64,000 bases of DNA from Tupaia tana (GCA_026018925.1 JAKSZU010000003.1:192372256-192436255); one strand, 5' to 3'; counted from the stretch's first letter, positions 11,401-23,865 are shown. Translations and numbers: made by a program. Notes: generated by a model not told the origin, from the sequence alone.

Positions 11401-12475
11401 GTGCAGCTACACAGAACTCCACGCTTAGAAGGGTCCTGCTCTTGGTTTAATCCTCTGTTGCCACTGTCTTGACATTTTTAACAATTTGTACTGAGAAGCC
11501 CCATATTTTCATTTTCCACTGAGTCTCACAGATGACGTAGCCCATTTTGCATAACACTCACTGCGAAGGTACTCCCTAAGTTTGCGCAGTGAGTGAGGGC
11601 TGGGGTGTGTGCTGAACTTTCTGCTCTGCAGGGCTGATTCTGGCCTGTGAAGAGCTGACAGACCAGCTGAGGACAGAAGACTTACAGGCAAGGGTGAAAC
11701 TAGTAAGTGACAATGTGTGAGCAGAGGTCAGGCTGGGAGTACTGAAGGAGGGCCCGGGGCGGGTGAGAGTCCTCCCATTTGGCATGCTCCCTTGAACTCA
11801 TTCAGACTCATGACCCATGCTGGGCAAGGCCTTCTTCTCAGGGGTCAGAAGAGCTTCCAGGAATCTTAGAAATGTCCTTTTCCTCTCCCCACCCTATCTC
11901 CTTCTTTACCCTCATTCCTGGGACGACTCTGTGGAAGACCTTGAAGGGAGGGGCTTCCCGTATCAGGGACAGGCTCCTGGGGCGGCTGTGGAGTTCCTGG
12001 AAGGAATGATAAAGATGTAAGTGCAGCATGCCATGAATGCCCAGCTTGCAGAGGGTCTTGGGTGAGCTACTTGAAGAATCCTGAAAGAATCTGGGCCAAA
12101 TGTGCTCTAGGTATGAGGAAAGGAGAGGAGGAAGGGGAGGAGAAGCTGGCTCTCTGGTTGTCTCTAGTGCACGCTGTTTGCCCTAAACAATGCCTCCCTC
12201 CTGCTCCCCAGCCAGATACCTCATCAGGCCCTAAAGCACTGGGCATGCTTTTTTTCCAGTGTAGGAAATGGTTCAAAAAGCCCCCAAATGCCTGGACCCA
12301 GGCCCACCTGTAACTAGGGCATAAGGATACAGCTCCTGCAAGCAGGAGCCACCTGTTGACAGACAATGCCCAGTTTCCTTCAGGACTATCGTCTCAGGTG
12401 GTGACCCTGTAAATGACCTGATTTTGCATATTAACAGGACATACTTTGACCTCAGAGGAAGCTGACTATTTCCAT
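11401..12475. other. Intergenic, no gene seen
   Basis: Unique sequence with no recognised repeat or coding segment. The first copy of the next SINE's TSD is at 12462-12475. Confidence 0.55.
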
Positions 12476-12616
12476 ATTTTTTATTTAGATTTTTTTTCCA
12501 TAGCATGTGCGCACTCACTGGAGAGAGACAGAGAGGGAAAATGAGAAATCACTCCCCAGGGGATATGGCCAGAACACAATCCCTTCTCCTTCGTTCTCCT
12601 CTTGAGATTTTGGGTA

Positions 12617-12661
<45 letters not shown>

Positions 12662-12751
12662 ATGTGTTCTTCAAATTCTGGATCTGATACTTGAACCACA
12701 GAGTTGATCATATGGAATCCAGTGCCTTAACCACCACGCCAACTTCTAGTT
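12476..12751 (-). mobile_element. Family B SINE with internal (CA)n expansion
   Basis: B body in order, with the CACACA stretch of the arm expanded. TSD CTGACTATTTCCAT (12462-12475) / CTGACCATTTCCAT (12752-12765). Confidence 0.95.
12614..12657. repeat. (CA)n microsatellite inside family B SINE
   Basis: A CA run grown from the GTGTGCGTGCG segment of the SINE arm. Confidence 0.95.
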
Positions 12752-12765
12752 CTGACCATTTCCAT

Positions 12766-13315
12766 CCTAGTGAGCCTGAGAGACTAAGGATGCTGCTCCC
12801 TGGGACGCTAGTTCTAGTATTTCTCCACAACTGAGACACTTGCAAATGGTCTGCCAGGGCCTGGTGGGCTGTTGTTGCCTGCTGCTGGCCAGTTGCATTG
12901 GCTCGTAGGCAGATACCTTGCCCTTCCAGGGCTGCTGTGCAGAGTTGCACTTCTCAAGCTCCTGCCACTGGCTTCCAAATGTGAGCAACCAGTGAGGAGT
13001 CCTTGCAGAAGGATACGTGACCAGGGAGGGGAAAGTCAGGGTACTCCTTTCTCTCTGCTTCCTGTGGTGTCTTTGGTAGAATCTGGGTCTCTTCATGGCT
13101 CCAGCACATATCATACATCCTCTCTCTGTGGCTGCAGTTCCCACTGGACAGTCTGGCTTTGAACTCTGGTAACCCCGCTTCCTCTTTTTCCTCTCCCTCT
13201 TCAGGCCTTGGCTGAAGTGGCTCCTTGCTGTCTCTCACCTCTGGATTGGCTCATCATCCCTCATATGGCTTCTTAGGCCTTCCTTCACCTGTGTAACCTC
13301 TTCTCTGGTATATTC
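12766..13315. other. Intergenic, no gene seen
   Basis: Rich in CTGCTG/CCTGC words and with the look of an old unclassified interspersed repeat. I cannot name it. No gene seen. Confidence 0.45.
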
Positions 13316-13592
13316 TTTTTTTTTTTTTTTTTTTTTTTTTCTTCTATAGGGTGCATGCATTCACTGGAGAAAGAGAGAGAGACAGGGAGACAGAAAGTGA
13401 GAAATCACCCTACCCCCCCCCCCCCCAGGGGAAATGTCCAGGCCGCACTCCCTTCTCTTCCATCCTCCTCTTAGGATTTTGGGCATGCACACACACGCCT
13501 AGTGTGAGTTTTAAGTCACTGGGTCTGGGATTGAAGTGCCGTTAACTATGTGGGAGTCCAGTGATGGGACAATTACGCCATCTGCTGATCCT
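13316..13592 (-). mobile_element. Family B SINE with C-run expansion
   Basis: Long poly-T, GGGTGCATGCATTCACTGG, GA tract, GAGAAATCACCCTA, then a run of 15 C (13413-13427), the B body and head. The C run grew from the C6-T-G6 palindrome. Confidence 0.95.
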
Positions 13593-14149
13593 TCTGGTAA
13601 GTTCTTTCTCTGTTGGAAAGATCAAGGCTGATATCCTTGGTCATTCTGCCTTTTATGTATCCAGGAAGCCTTGGAGGCAAGAGCAGGCCCTGTGAGGTTG
13701 GTTTCGGCCTTTCCTGTTGTTGCCTGCCTACTTGGATTTCAGAAGACCTCTCTGGAATTGCCCAATGCACTGATCCACCTGCTGGTAGCAACACCCTTTT
13801 ACTAAATGCCAGATGATCTGCCACTCCCCTGCCTGGCTGCCGACTGCTGCTGAGCTGCCACCTGTTGTCTGTGTGCACACCCTCGCATGCTACATTCTGC
13901 CTGGCATCCTGGATGGCTGCCCAGCAGCTGCAGTGAGGCCGTCCTGCCAGCACCTTCCCCACCCAATGGGTGGTCCTGCCAGCCTGCCTCATCTGCTGCA
14001 CTTACTGAGCCATATCTGCCTGAATATCGAGCTGGGGAAGTCTGGATGGGCCCAGGGCATGGTCACCCCCAGGGAGCTGGTCATCTCCCCTCAGGACCTC
14101 TAGGGGAGGGCCGGGTTTGGAACCCAATGATAACACACAATAAAGATAA

Positions 14150-14275
14150 TAGCTAATTTTTATTGAGGGTAGGATGTGGTAGGGTCAATGATTTACCAAC
14201 ATTATTCTATACTTCACAACTACCCTACAAGGTGAAAATTAGGATATCCCCTTTTCACAGGTGGAGAAACCAAAC
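14150..14275 (-). mobile_element. MIR-like fragment
   Basis: TAGCTAATTTTTATTGAGGG, TATACTTCACAACTACCCTA and TTTCACAGGTGGAGAAACC follow the MIR complement. Interrupted or followed by the MITE. Confidence 0.55.
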
Positions 14276-14287
14276 CTAAACAATGTT

Positions 14288-14365
14288 TTAGGTCGTCAGA
14301 AGAAGCATGATGTATTTTTCTGTTTTTCTATGCAAAGATGCCTCATGACGTTCCCGACAACCTAA
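14288..14365. mobile_element. Mariner-like MITE, complete
   Basis: A 78-bp near-palindromic element beginning TTAGGTCGTCAGAAG and ending GACGTTCCCGACAACCTAA. It has TIRs of about 30 bp and a central TTTTTCTGTTTTTCTATG. It has no coding capacity. Confidence 0.75.
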
Positions 14366-14847
14366 CTGATGAATCCGTGTAAGGTCCCACTGGGCACCAT
14401 TTGCTGAGACTTGCAGCTAGAATGCTTTATTTCAGAACTCAAGCTTGTAACCCAAGAGCCTCCGTGGTAATTTCTGTTAAAGGCCCCGGCAATGTTCTCT
14501 GTTGTCTTCAATGACCTCCCCCTGGCCTGAGAGCAAATGACCCACAGGGTGGTGTTGAGGGCCAGGCCAGTCTCGGCCAAGGCTTTGGATACTTCCTGCT
14601 CGCTTTAGAAATGAAGGCTAGAAAAACCTCACTCCTGGTAACCTTCAGGAGTAGGCCACTGAAACCACACGTCTCCCAGGTCTCCCTTTGTGTTCCCCAG
14701 ATCCTTCTTCCCTTGATGTCCCCTCCCTTGGGGTCTTTGAAAATTTTCAGGGGAACTCACCTGGAAGTAGCATTGGTAAACAAAGTAGGACAATAGGACA
14801 TGTGTGTATGTGTGACTACGTCATCAGTCATTAAGATCTACCTTCTT

Positions 14848-15111
14848 TTTTATTTTTGGAGAGGTTTTTGCCATAGGGCATGTGTGCTCTCCAGAAAGAC
14901 AGAGACAGAGAGACAGAAAGTGAGAAATCACCCCCCCCCCCCCAGTGGGGATGGCCACGCTGCAATCCCTTCTCCTCCATTCTCCTCTCGGGATCTTGGG
15001 CACGCACACACACGTGCCCAGCGTGAGTTTAAGTCACTGGGTCCGGGACTCAAACCATGGTTGACTGCATGGGAGTCCAGCGACATAGCCTTTAAGCCAA
15101 CTGCTGGTCCC
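14848..15111 (-). mobile_element. Family B SINE
   Basis: Full B order with a 14-C run (14932-14944). TSD AAGATCTACCTTCTT (14833-14847) / AAGATCTACCCTCTT (15112-15126). Confidence 0.96.
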
Positions 15112-15126
15112 AAGATCTACCCTCTT

Positions 15127-16119
15127 AGAAGGATTGGAGACTGTATGAAGAGGAAAGGAAAGGGTCCCCTGGGAGTGGCAGGATCTTTGAAGGAAAAGAG
15201 AGAGGGGCTTCCTGGAGGAGAGAGTAATACACATTATCTTGACTTTTGCCTTGCCCCAGAGTGGGGAGAGAAAAAGGAATGATCAACACTGGATGGAGGG
15301 CTCTTCAGTTTCCAACCAAATAATTATCTACTGTGAATTGGTGAAGAGGGTTGGAAATGGTGTCAGAGGGTGATGTGGAGGGAGCTGGTACAGGCATGGC
15401 TACAAAGGGTAAGTTCGCAGGGAAGCAGTGCTTTGTGATTTTGGCATCCCATTTACTCTCCGGGAAACAAGTTCTTGGGAAAGGTATCAAGGGGAGTCTC
15501 TCCTTTTCCTACCAGCTCTCAATCACCGCTCAGTTTGAGATCAATGGCTTGGAAATGAAGGGGTATATTTTCTAGGAACTCTAAGAGGAATCCTGCATGT
15601 GCACTGAGGCCAACTCAGTTATCCTGTAGGTGCTCAATAAATCCATGTGGCTCTACCCCAGGTCCCTCTCCTCTGCAAAGCTCTGCGGCCTGGCTGGACT
15701 GGGCTAGGCTGAGCGGGGAGCTACTGCACAACTCTCCCTCTTCCTGGGTCCATTTCTGTTTGGGACTATGGGCTGGGTATGAGCTTCTGCTTTTTGATCC
15801 TGCTTCCTGAACACCAAGAAAGAAAAAGTGAAGTTATTTTTAGCCTGTGGGTTATTAGAGCCCAAGAGGGCAGTAGGGAGAAAGAAGGTGGGTAATTGCC
15901 TGCCATGGCTTTGGAAGACTTTGAACCCTGGTGGGAAGAGAGTGTATTTGCCCTGGCCTCTGCTGTTAGCATCACAATCCTACAAATCCTGCTGGACTCT
16001 TCATACTGGGATGGGGTCAGGACACGGGGTGTGACTGCAACTGGGTCAGGCTTTTGGGGTTTTGAGGGTAGTCTTAGGCCAAAGACTACCATGGCCAAAC
16101 CTGTCGAAAGTGCCATTTT
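15127..16119. other. Intergenic, no gene seen
   Basis: Unique sequence with no recognised repeat or coding segment. Confidence 0.55.
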
Positions 16120-16318
16120 GGGCCTGGCAGGCGGCATGGTGGTTAACGGCTCTGGATTCCCACATGGCCAACCGTGGTCCGAGTCCTGGACCTGGCTGCT
16201 TGTTTTCTCCCTTTCCCTTTCTCTTTCTCTGGTCAAATTAAAATAATGATGATAATAATAATAATAATAATAACAACAACAACAAATAAAATAAAATAAA
16301 ATAAATCATTCATTTTAT
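16120..16318 (+). mobile_element. Family A SINE with AT-rich tail
   Basis: Head GGCCTGGCAGGCGGCATGG, B box GGTCCGAGTCCTGG, CT tract, GGTCAAATTAAAA, (ATA)n/(ACA)n/(AAATA)n tail. TSD AAAGTGCCATTTT / AAAGTGTCATTTT. Confidence 0.95.
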
Positions 16319-16332
16319 AAAGTGTCATTTTA

Positions 16333-18100
16333 AGATAGTCCACGTAATTCAGAAAGGAATTGTGTCTTTCAGTCTTGTGGAGGAAGCTGTGTCAAAGGGC
16401 AAGGTGAGAAAGGGACTCCAAAGTGAGAGTTCCAGTCCCAGCCCTGTGAGGGCTGGTGGAGCCCAGGCATGACCTCAGAGTTACACACGTGTGCCCCACA
16501 TGGTGGGCCGAGTGTGCTGCCACCTGAGCTCCCTCCATGCGAGGCCCTCCGTGCTTGAAATAGTCTGGATCTGCTGACTTGGCAAAATGGGGTGGGGGCT
16601 GGGCCACATCTGGAGGGGAGGGAGAAAGAGCCCCCAGTGACAAGGCTGTGGAGGGGCTTGCCAGATCCGCAGCCCTGAGCTCCCCTTTCTTTCCCCCAAC
16701 CACAGAGCAGTGTAATTCTCCTCACGTTAAAAGTAAACATCTGGCAACATCTGCAGTGCCCAAAATAAACTGAGAACGAATAGGAGGCGTTTGTAACCAC
16801 AATGGGTCCTGGATGGGGAAGGAAGAGGCTGTTCACTATGTGGAAGTCAAAGTGGCTACTTGGGGAGCCTCAATCCTTTTGCTTATTAATTGATTATTGA
16901 TCAATGCACAGACTCCCAGAAGATCCTGCACATGCAGTTTGCCATGGCTCCAGGGAAACAGAGAGGTCAGGCTGACTTTGTGGGGCCAGATAGTCCATGG
17001 TGTCCTGGGGATGACGGGCAGTTCTACTCCTTACTGCAAGTCTAAAGGCAAATATCCACGGGGCGGAGAACAGTGAGAAATCTGTGCGGCAAAGCCACCA
17101 GGGTCACCACAAGGGATGGGTGTTGTCCGCACCCCTTGGGAGAGATCAGATGCAGACGTGTGTGTGTTAGCAGGTAGGATTACTCAGTGGCTGTGGTGCT
17201 CAAGGTACTTCCAGGGGTGGGAGGGAGAGGAAGACCATGCATGGAGGTGGAGCAGAAGGGGTAGCCATATCTCTTGATAGGTCCTCTGAGGCTTGGAAGT
17301 GGTGCTGGACAGGGCAGTGGTTGTGGAATAAATGGTGATAAACACATTGACTGCTGTAGCCTGATTGAGGCTACAGAGTCTGGCACTGGCTGGCACCCTC
17401 TGACGACTGTGAAGGGGCTTAAGGATGAAACTGGGCACATTTGAACAGCATCAAATCCATTTCTCACAGCCACACTAAATGCAAGTGACAGACGGAAAAC
17501 AAATTAATACCAAAAATGTTGCCAGCTTTCAAATTCTGGCAGGAGAAGTACTTCTGGCTAGGGACACATCCACCAGCCTACCTAACTTGGAGGACTAACA
17601 TTCTGCATCACCCTCATCAAACCATCTGAAGTGGTGCTGGGCTCACTGAGGAAGAGTGAATGGAAGGAAGAACGTGGGGAAGCCTCGGTCGCTCGAGACC
17701 TTGAACACTGCTCCTGGCTGTGACCTCAGATGTGGGTTTCCTTCAGAGGTCACAAACTGGCTGCCAGCTAGCTGGATCCAGCTTGTAGACATGCTCTGTT
17801 TGGCTCACAAATGTCTTTATTTTAATTTTGAATTTGAATTCAGGGAAATAATGAACTGCTGTGTTGGGCAAAATAGCATGTAGTCTCTTCCATTACTTCC
17901 TCTTTGAAAACTTTATTAGACTGGCCAGGGGAGATGATCCTTGGGTATCAGGTCACCATCTTTCAAGGTCACCAGCAAACTGGTTGAATAAGGGTACCTT
18001 TCTTGTCCACTCACACTTGTCTCTGGTACTTGGGTCGGGGACCAGTTTTACCCAGTTACAATTTCACACTCATTTTTTGGTTCTTCTAAATAATATTACA
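16333..18100. other. Intergenic, no gene seen
   Basis: 16690-16920 is repeat-free and holds AACCACAG (RUNX-like) and TATTAATTGATTATTGATCA (homeodomain-like). Open frames near 16369-16836 have no recognisable family. Confidence 0.5.
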
Positions 18101-18114
18101 AGAATATCTATATG

Positions 18115-18328
18115 TGGGGCCGGCAGGTGGCATGGTGGTTAAGGTACCAGACTCCCACATGACCAACTGTGGTTCAAGTCCTGGATCTGGTGAGGTACCA
18201 GACTCCCACATGACCAACTGTGGTTCAAGTCCTGGATCTGGTGACTTGCTTTCTCACTTTCTCTCTCTCTCTGGTCAAATAAAAAAAAAATAATAATACA
18301 TAAAAATTAAATAAATAATTCTTAAAAA
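18115..18328 (+). mobile_element. Family A SINE with exact internal tandem duplication
   Basis: Full A element with TSD AGAATATCTATATG (18101-18114) / AGAATACCTGTATG (18329-18342). The middle, including the B box, is present twice (18142-18192 and 18193-18243). Confidence 0.96.
18142..18243 (+). repeat. Exact 51-bp tandem duplication in family A SINE
   Basis: Two adjacent 51-base copies start AGGTACCAGACTCCC and end GGATCTGGTG, with no difference between them. Each includes the pol III B box GGTTCAAGTCC. Confidence 0.95.
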
Positions 18329-18342
18329 AGAATACCTGTATG

Positions 18343-20277
18343 CATTTGAATCTTTCCATATTTGAATTATTTTCTCAGAATATATTTTCAAAAGCCACAC
18401 AAGTGGGCTATATAAAGACTCGAGCACAAAAGAGTTAACCTGTAGGTTCCTAACTCAAAGTCACCCTGGAAGAAATCTCTTCATCTCAGCAAATTGTTGT
18501 AGAAGCTGTAGGGGGGGAAATGTCATTCAGTATATGTGGTAGGATTGTGGGTAATTTAAACAAAATTTCAGCATGAGAAATCTATTCCAGGAATAGCACT
18601 ATCTTGAGACCCAAGTCAAACAGTACGAAATGTGCTAAGCAGAGGTCTATGTTTAAAGAAGAAACTCATTTACTCTTAATAGCTGCAGAATGCAGCACAG
18701 CTTAGTGACAGAGCTGGGAGACTCCACATATTATAAAGCCTGGTTCAGAGAGATACGGGAGGCCACGCTACAAGACAAACTGTCTTTCTCAATTAAAATG
18801 TCTTTGAGCCCTAAATGTAATAGTCGTTTCTTAGAACAATGACTGCCTTTAAAATTTTTTATTGATGGTAAAAAAGGAAAAGAATGACTAAACAACACCA
18901 GAGCATTTAAAGGTAATCTGTATCCTATATACAACCTAACGAGTGGTGTAAACAAGGTGATACGTCATAAAATGAAATCTGATACAGATAACCTCATTAT
19001 TATCTTCTGCAGAAGTTCAGATGAATCACAGCGCCTTAAGTCTCCAAGCAATGGATAGCAAAGCATACTGTACATTTCATTTTACTTTTGCCTTCCCCTT
19101 CTCTACACCCCTCCCCTTGTCACCAATACTTAAGAAGACTGATATCATGAAGGGAAGGACAAAAGGAGAGCCTTGTCTTGAGAAGGACTCCCATGCTGGA
19201 GAATTGAAGGCACCAGAGAGGTTTCTGAGAAATAGCCCATGTTTCGTTTCAACACCAGGCAAGACGGCAGAACCTCTAAGGGTAGGATTACGGAACACTT
19301 GAGCAAATTCCACCTCCTGTGGAAAGGCAGCCTGTCTCTGGTAAAGAGAAATCAGGCCTCCCTAATCTACTAGAGCTCTTTGAAGGGTCGAGTAAGTGTA
19401 TGGATAAGGGGGAAACAGTAGACACAATCTATTTACACTTTCAAGAATCCTCTGAAAGGCTCCATGCCAGAGCCTGGTAAAGAAGTTGAGTCACCATGGG
19501 AATGGGGAGAATGTCTGGTGACAAATAGGGAACTAGCTTAAAGATAAGAAATAAAGAGCAAGGATAAACAAGTCTGCTCTGGATGGAATAATGTCAACAG
19601 TGTGTTTCCTGCTGGAGAACCGATGCTCTGGTGGGACCTGGTTAACTGGTGAGGTCATCTGTGACCATCAAGCCCTTTTGCTTTCATAAGCCGTATGTGG
19701 AACTCAGCCTCATTGCTACAGAGTCAGATGTCCTCTATTGCATGTTGAATTTGTCCTTCCTTGTGACCTCTGGTGACCTTGTGAGTTCCTCTGAACGGCA
19801 GGGAGCATGACCGATATTTTTGTACAGTATTCATGACAGTGACTAACACTCAAGAAATATTTTGTGGCTTGATTGGTTGGGAACTGAGTGAGTGCACATG
19901 GAACCCTTCTGGCTAGCCAATGATTCTGAACTCTTCCACATGGACAAATACCAAAAAGCTGCAGGATGATATAGGAGGCTAGTGAGTGGCCCAAGATGTT
20001 CAACATGGGCAATGCAAGTTGACTGAAGCATTAAGTGAAAAATATCTCAAATTACACTTTTTTTTTTTAATGAACTGCATAGAGAGAACACATATAAATG
20101 TATATTGGTTTAGAGAATAGCATAAGCTTCACTTTTGAGGGTGACAGATTTGAAACTCTTAGTAACTGCTCAACAAAGGACTTTGAGTCACTACAGTTTG
20201 GTGTTTCTCAGCCTGTTTTATTTATTATTATTATTACTTCCCTCACATCAAATGGTTTTAAAATTCCTTTTTCTTTC

Positions 20278-20310
<33 letters not shown>

Positions 20311-21408
20311 AAAGGAGAGGGTAGTTTATAAATAAAAGAAAAAGTATACTCCTGAGAGGTAGGAGGGGGCTTGAGCAGACAGAGAAAGAGTGACTGAGTA
20401 GGCCTAACAGTTACATTCTATGAGGTTTATCATTTTAAAATCTAGGTTGGTGTTAGTTGATCATTGGCTGGGTACACTGATTGCTCTCATTTCATTGGCT
20501 CTATCAAATGTGACTGGACCCACTGAATCATCTCATTGGCTATGTCAAATGTGGCTTAATCAACTAGACATCTCCCATTGGAACATTACCCTGAGTGGAG
20601 AGCTTTTTGCCCTGGTTGGTTTTTCTATCTAGTCACATAGGCAGATGTTCTAGCCCCTTTTCCTGCTTCCATTTTCCATCTTTCTCCTGCCTCATTTTCC
20701 CCCTGAGAGGCATGACCCCCATACATTTTAGGAGGAGTTGAAAGTGGCCAGTCCATCTTCTGTAACTGCTTCAGGCTGGAAAAGGGAGTTGGTCCTACCC
20801 ATTGGGGATCCCGGAACTCTCACCCTATCTGATGTAGGTGGGAGAATGAGGCCAAGGGCAGGTCGGTGAGACAGTCCCAAGGTGTGTCATTGAGAAGGCT
20901 GTCGCTGATGTTGGATGACTCACGGTCGGTTTCAGCGGAGGTCCCAAGGGGTTGATATCCCTGTTGTATGGTCATTTGCAAGTTTACAGCAAAAAAATGT
21001 TCTTCAAGTTTTCCAAAAGGAGCAGATGAGTCTTTGCTGTGGGATTAGAGTAGGCTAAAGTGGTAGACTCCTGGCTTGGCTTGTCACAATATATGTTGTG
21101 GGATGGCTTCTGCAATGATATCCAGGTTCTAGGTGTTTCAAACAAAGAGTGGAATGAAAATGCCAATAGCAAAAGGAGAGAGTTGTTTATTAATTGTTGA
21201 TAGAAGTGAAGTACACTCCCAAGAAATATGAGTGGGCCTGTACAGACCAAGAGTCCTTCAGAAGGCCTCAAATACTTTCATTAATTGCCACAGTTCCCAT
21301 GACATTTTAATAGCATATGTATAAATACTGTATATCCATTTATGCCCAGTGAATCTTTGGAGGGCCATGAGTCATTGTAATAGCTCAGCTTTTCTATCTT
21401 CTAAGAAG
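18343..21408. other. Intergenic, no gene seen
   Basis: AT-rich unique sequence. 19780-19880 may be an L2 end. 20218-20232 is (TTA)n and 20274-20308 is a (TTC)n/T run. 20310-20400 and 21170-21260 are two diverged direct copies of an LTR-like segment. No gene seen. Confidence 0.5.
20310..21265 (+). repeat. Pair of diverged direct repeats, possible LTR remnants
   Basis: GTATACTCCTGAGAGGTAG with GGGGCTTGAGCAGACAGAG (20344-20386), and GTACACTCCCAAGAAATATG with GGGCCTGTACAGACCAAGAG (21210-21251), align over about 75 bases in the same direction. ATTGGCT (CCAAT-type) motifs recur at 20464, 20495 and 20535. I cannot assign a family. Confidence 0.3.
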
Positions 21409-21420
21409 CAAGTTTTATCT

Positions 21421-21615
21421 TTTTTTAAAAAAGAATTATTTATTTTATTTTATCTTATTTATTTATTTATTTTTCAATTTGACCAGAGAGAGACAGAGAG
21501 AGAGAGAGAGGGAGAGGGGGAAACTGAGAAAGCAAGCCACCATGTCTGGGACTCAAATCACAATTGGTCATGTGGGAGTCCAGTGCCTTTAACCACTACA
21601 ACACCTGCAGGCCCC
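21421..21615 (-). mobile_element. Family A SINE
   Basis: Tail AAAGAATTATTTATTTTATT, TTTGACCAGAGAG, GA tract, B box (GGGACTCAAATCACAATTGG) and head. TSD CAAGTTTTATCT at 21409-21420 and 21616-21627. Confidence 0.96.
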
Positions 21616-23285
21616 CAAGTTTTATCTCGGTGGGGATGATAATGGCTCTGTTGAGAATGCATGCTGTAAAGGACTCCCTGAAGGTTTGGGCCTAAACTTT
21701 GGGTGCTACTTTGTCCAAACAGAACAACAAATAGCTGAATATCTAAGGATGGAACTGGGGACAAAAAAGGAAGTCTTCTTTGTCTCTTCCACCTCCCCCC
21801 CAAGCCAAACATAGGCTCCGATGTGACATGGGTGGCGTGCTCCTGGTCTGCTCTCCTCCCTTCCCAGCCTGTACTCTGTCTTGGGGGTTTGCTGGCTGAC
21901 AATTCTGGGCCTCACATCCAGCTCCCTTGCCTTCTGCTTTCCAGTTAGATTTGGCCAGTGGAGAGCTCTGCAGGAGACTGTGGGGAGGCAGGAAAGTGAG
22001 ATGAGGGCATATGCTCCTTGTCTAGCTCTGTGTCCTTTAGTCACTTATTTCTCTGTGAGAGGTGCCAATTCTACCTGACTCTTTCCGGGTTCTCCTTCAG
22101 GGTATCGGCTCCCACTTCCTTCCCCTGGGAGAGAGAGGTCAACAGCTCAGCTGCTACTGGCCCCAGGCTAGAGTGCAATCACTTGGGGCTCCCCACACCC
22201 ACACATTTGTAAATGTATCTTATGTTCGTTGTGCTCTGTTTTATGTTGGGACCTGCATGATGAAACAGGTGTGGTCACCGCACCTCAGGAGGGACACCCT
22301 ACAGTTGGAATGAGGCCAGAGAAGGGCAGGAGAGAAGGTAAGGGATGGAGCAGGAGGACAAGTGGTCATAATCCTGAAAGAAGGGGTCTGAAAGGAGCCT
22401 TCACTGATGTGGGGGTGACAAAATGGACTTCTCACAAACACAATTGTCAGGGATCTTCCAGAGCTTGACAGGTAATTTCAGGAAATGTCTTGGTCCATCT
22501 CCTTCACATACTTGGGACTGACAGAGTGCTTTATCTACTTTAGGCAGTAGCATTGGCTGAAATTTACAGAGGTGAACTGGGGGAAAAGAAAAGTTCCACT
22601 CTAGAGGGTTCTTAAAGGTCAGGTTCTTTGGGGACAGCCTCACTCTTGTGGGATGATGCTGGGGAGGCCAACCAAGTCTCTTCCTACCAAAGTCAAGATT
22701 TGAGCCTGGTAATCCCTCAAAGGAGAAGAGTCAGGTGTGAATGGGTCACTGATCCACTGTGCTCCTGGCTGAAGAGGAAGCAACACAAGCTTTCGGGGAT
22801 AGTAGCTGAGGCTCCATCCCAGCTGTTGCTCTCTCTGGACCATCACCCATCTCACAGAGCTGCCATGAGGATTCAGTGAGAAAGTACACCTCATGGCCAG
22901 TGGTAGCTCAGTCCCCTTTTCCTAGTAAACTAGGGGCAACAAAGTCTTCCACACTCTAGGCTCCAGAATCAGAGAGTAAAAGCAAGAAGTCATCGTCATG
23001 GGAGGGAGTGAATTGGCCCATTATCCTGGGGCCTCCTGATCCTCCTTTCTGTTTTCACATTAATCCTCTTTCTCTTCCTCTTCCTGCCTGCCATACACTC
23101 AACTCCCAAGGCGCTGACCCAGACAGCTGGGCCCCACCTCCCCAAGTTGATAACAATGTTCTCTGTTGGAGAGGTTGGAAGCGGGGTGGAGCCAGTCCCC
23201 ACCAACCAACCTGGGTGTTCTTCCAGGCCAGGCCATGGATGAATATTGAGGGCTCAGGTGACAAATAACAATGACAGTATCAGCC

Positions 23286-23600
23286 AATATAGTCATCCCT
23301 CCATAACCACAGTCTCCTGCCATAACCACAGGGGATTGGTTTCAGGACAACACCCCCCTCCCCAACTGGCTACCAAAATCTTTGTATGCTCAAGTCCCTG
23401 ATATAAAATGGCATAATATTTGCACATGACCTATGTACATTCTCCTGTATACTTTAAATTATTTCTAGGTTATTTATAATATCTCATACAATGGAAATAC
23501 TATATAAATAGGTGTTATACTATAGCATTTAGGCAATAATAATAAGAAAAAAGTCGAAACATATTCAGTACAAATATAGCCATCATTGGCCTGATTACAC
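23286..23600 (+). mobile_element. Tigger/MER2-like DNA transposon fragment
   Basis: GGGGATTGGTTTCAGGACA, TATGCTCAAGTCCCTGATAT, AAAATGGCATAATATTTGCA, GTACATTCTCCTGTATACTT and TAGGTTATTTATAATATCTC match the pogo-type element body as I recall it. Confidence 0.65.
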
Positions 23601-23667
23601 AGCACACATCAGTAACAATGAATTATTTTTTATCATAGATGCAGAACTTAAATACAGAGAGCCAGCT

Positions 23668-23865
23668 GTATTTCTTGCGCATTTACTGCATGCCGACACT
23701 GGCTAAGTCTTCTAATTTCATTTGATCCCTCTAATGCTCCACTGGAGCAGATATTATTAATCTGAAATTTGCAGATGAGGAAACAGAGGCTCAGGGAAGT
23801 TGTCATGGCCCAGATCAGATAGTGAGCTAAAAGCAGAACTGTCTAGGATCCCTGCCTAGCTCCAG
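23668..23865 (-). mobile_element. MIR SINE
   Basis: GCATTTACTGCATGCCGACA, GCAGATGAGGAAACAGAGGC and TCAGATAGTGAGCTAAAAGC match the MIR complement. Confidence 0.8.

Larger units (their letters stand above)
13593..14832. other. Intergenic, no gene seen
   Basis: A TGGGTGGTC GLI-type nonamer is at 13967-13975, an MIR-like fragment at 14150-14275 and a mariner-like MITE at 14288-14365. The rest is unique. Confidence 0.55.
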
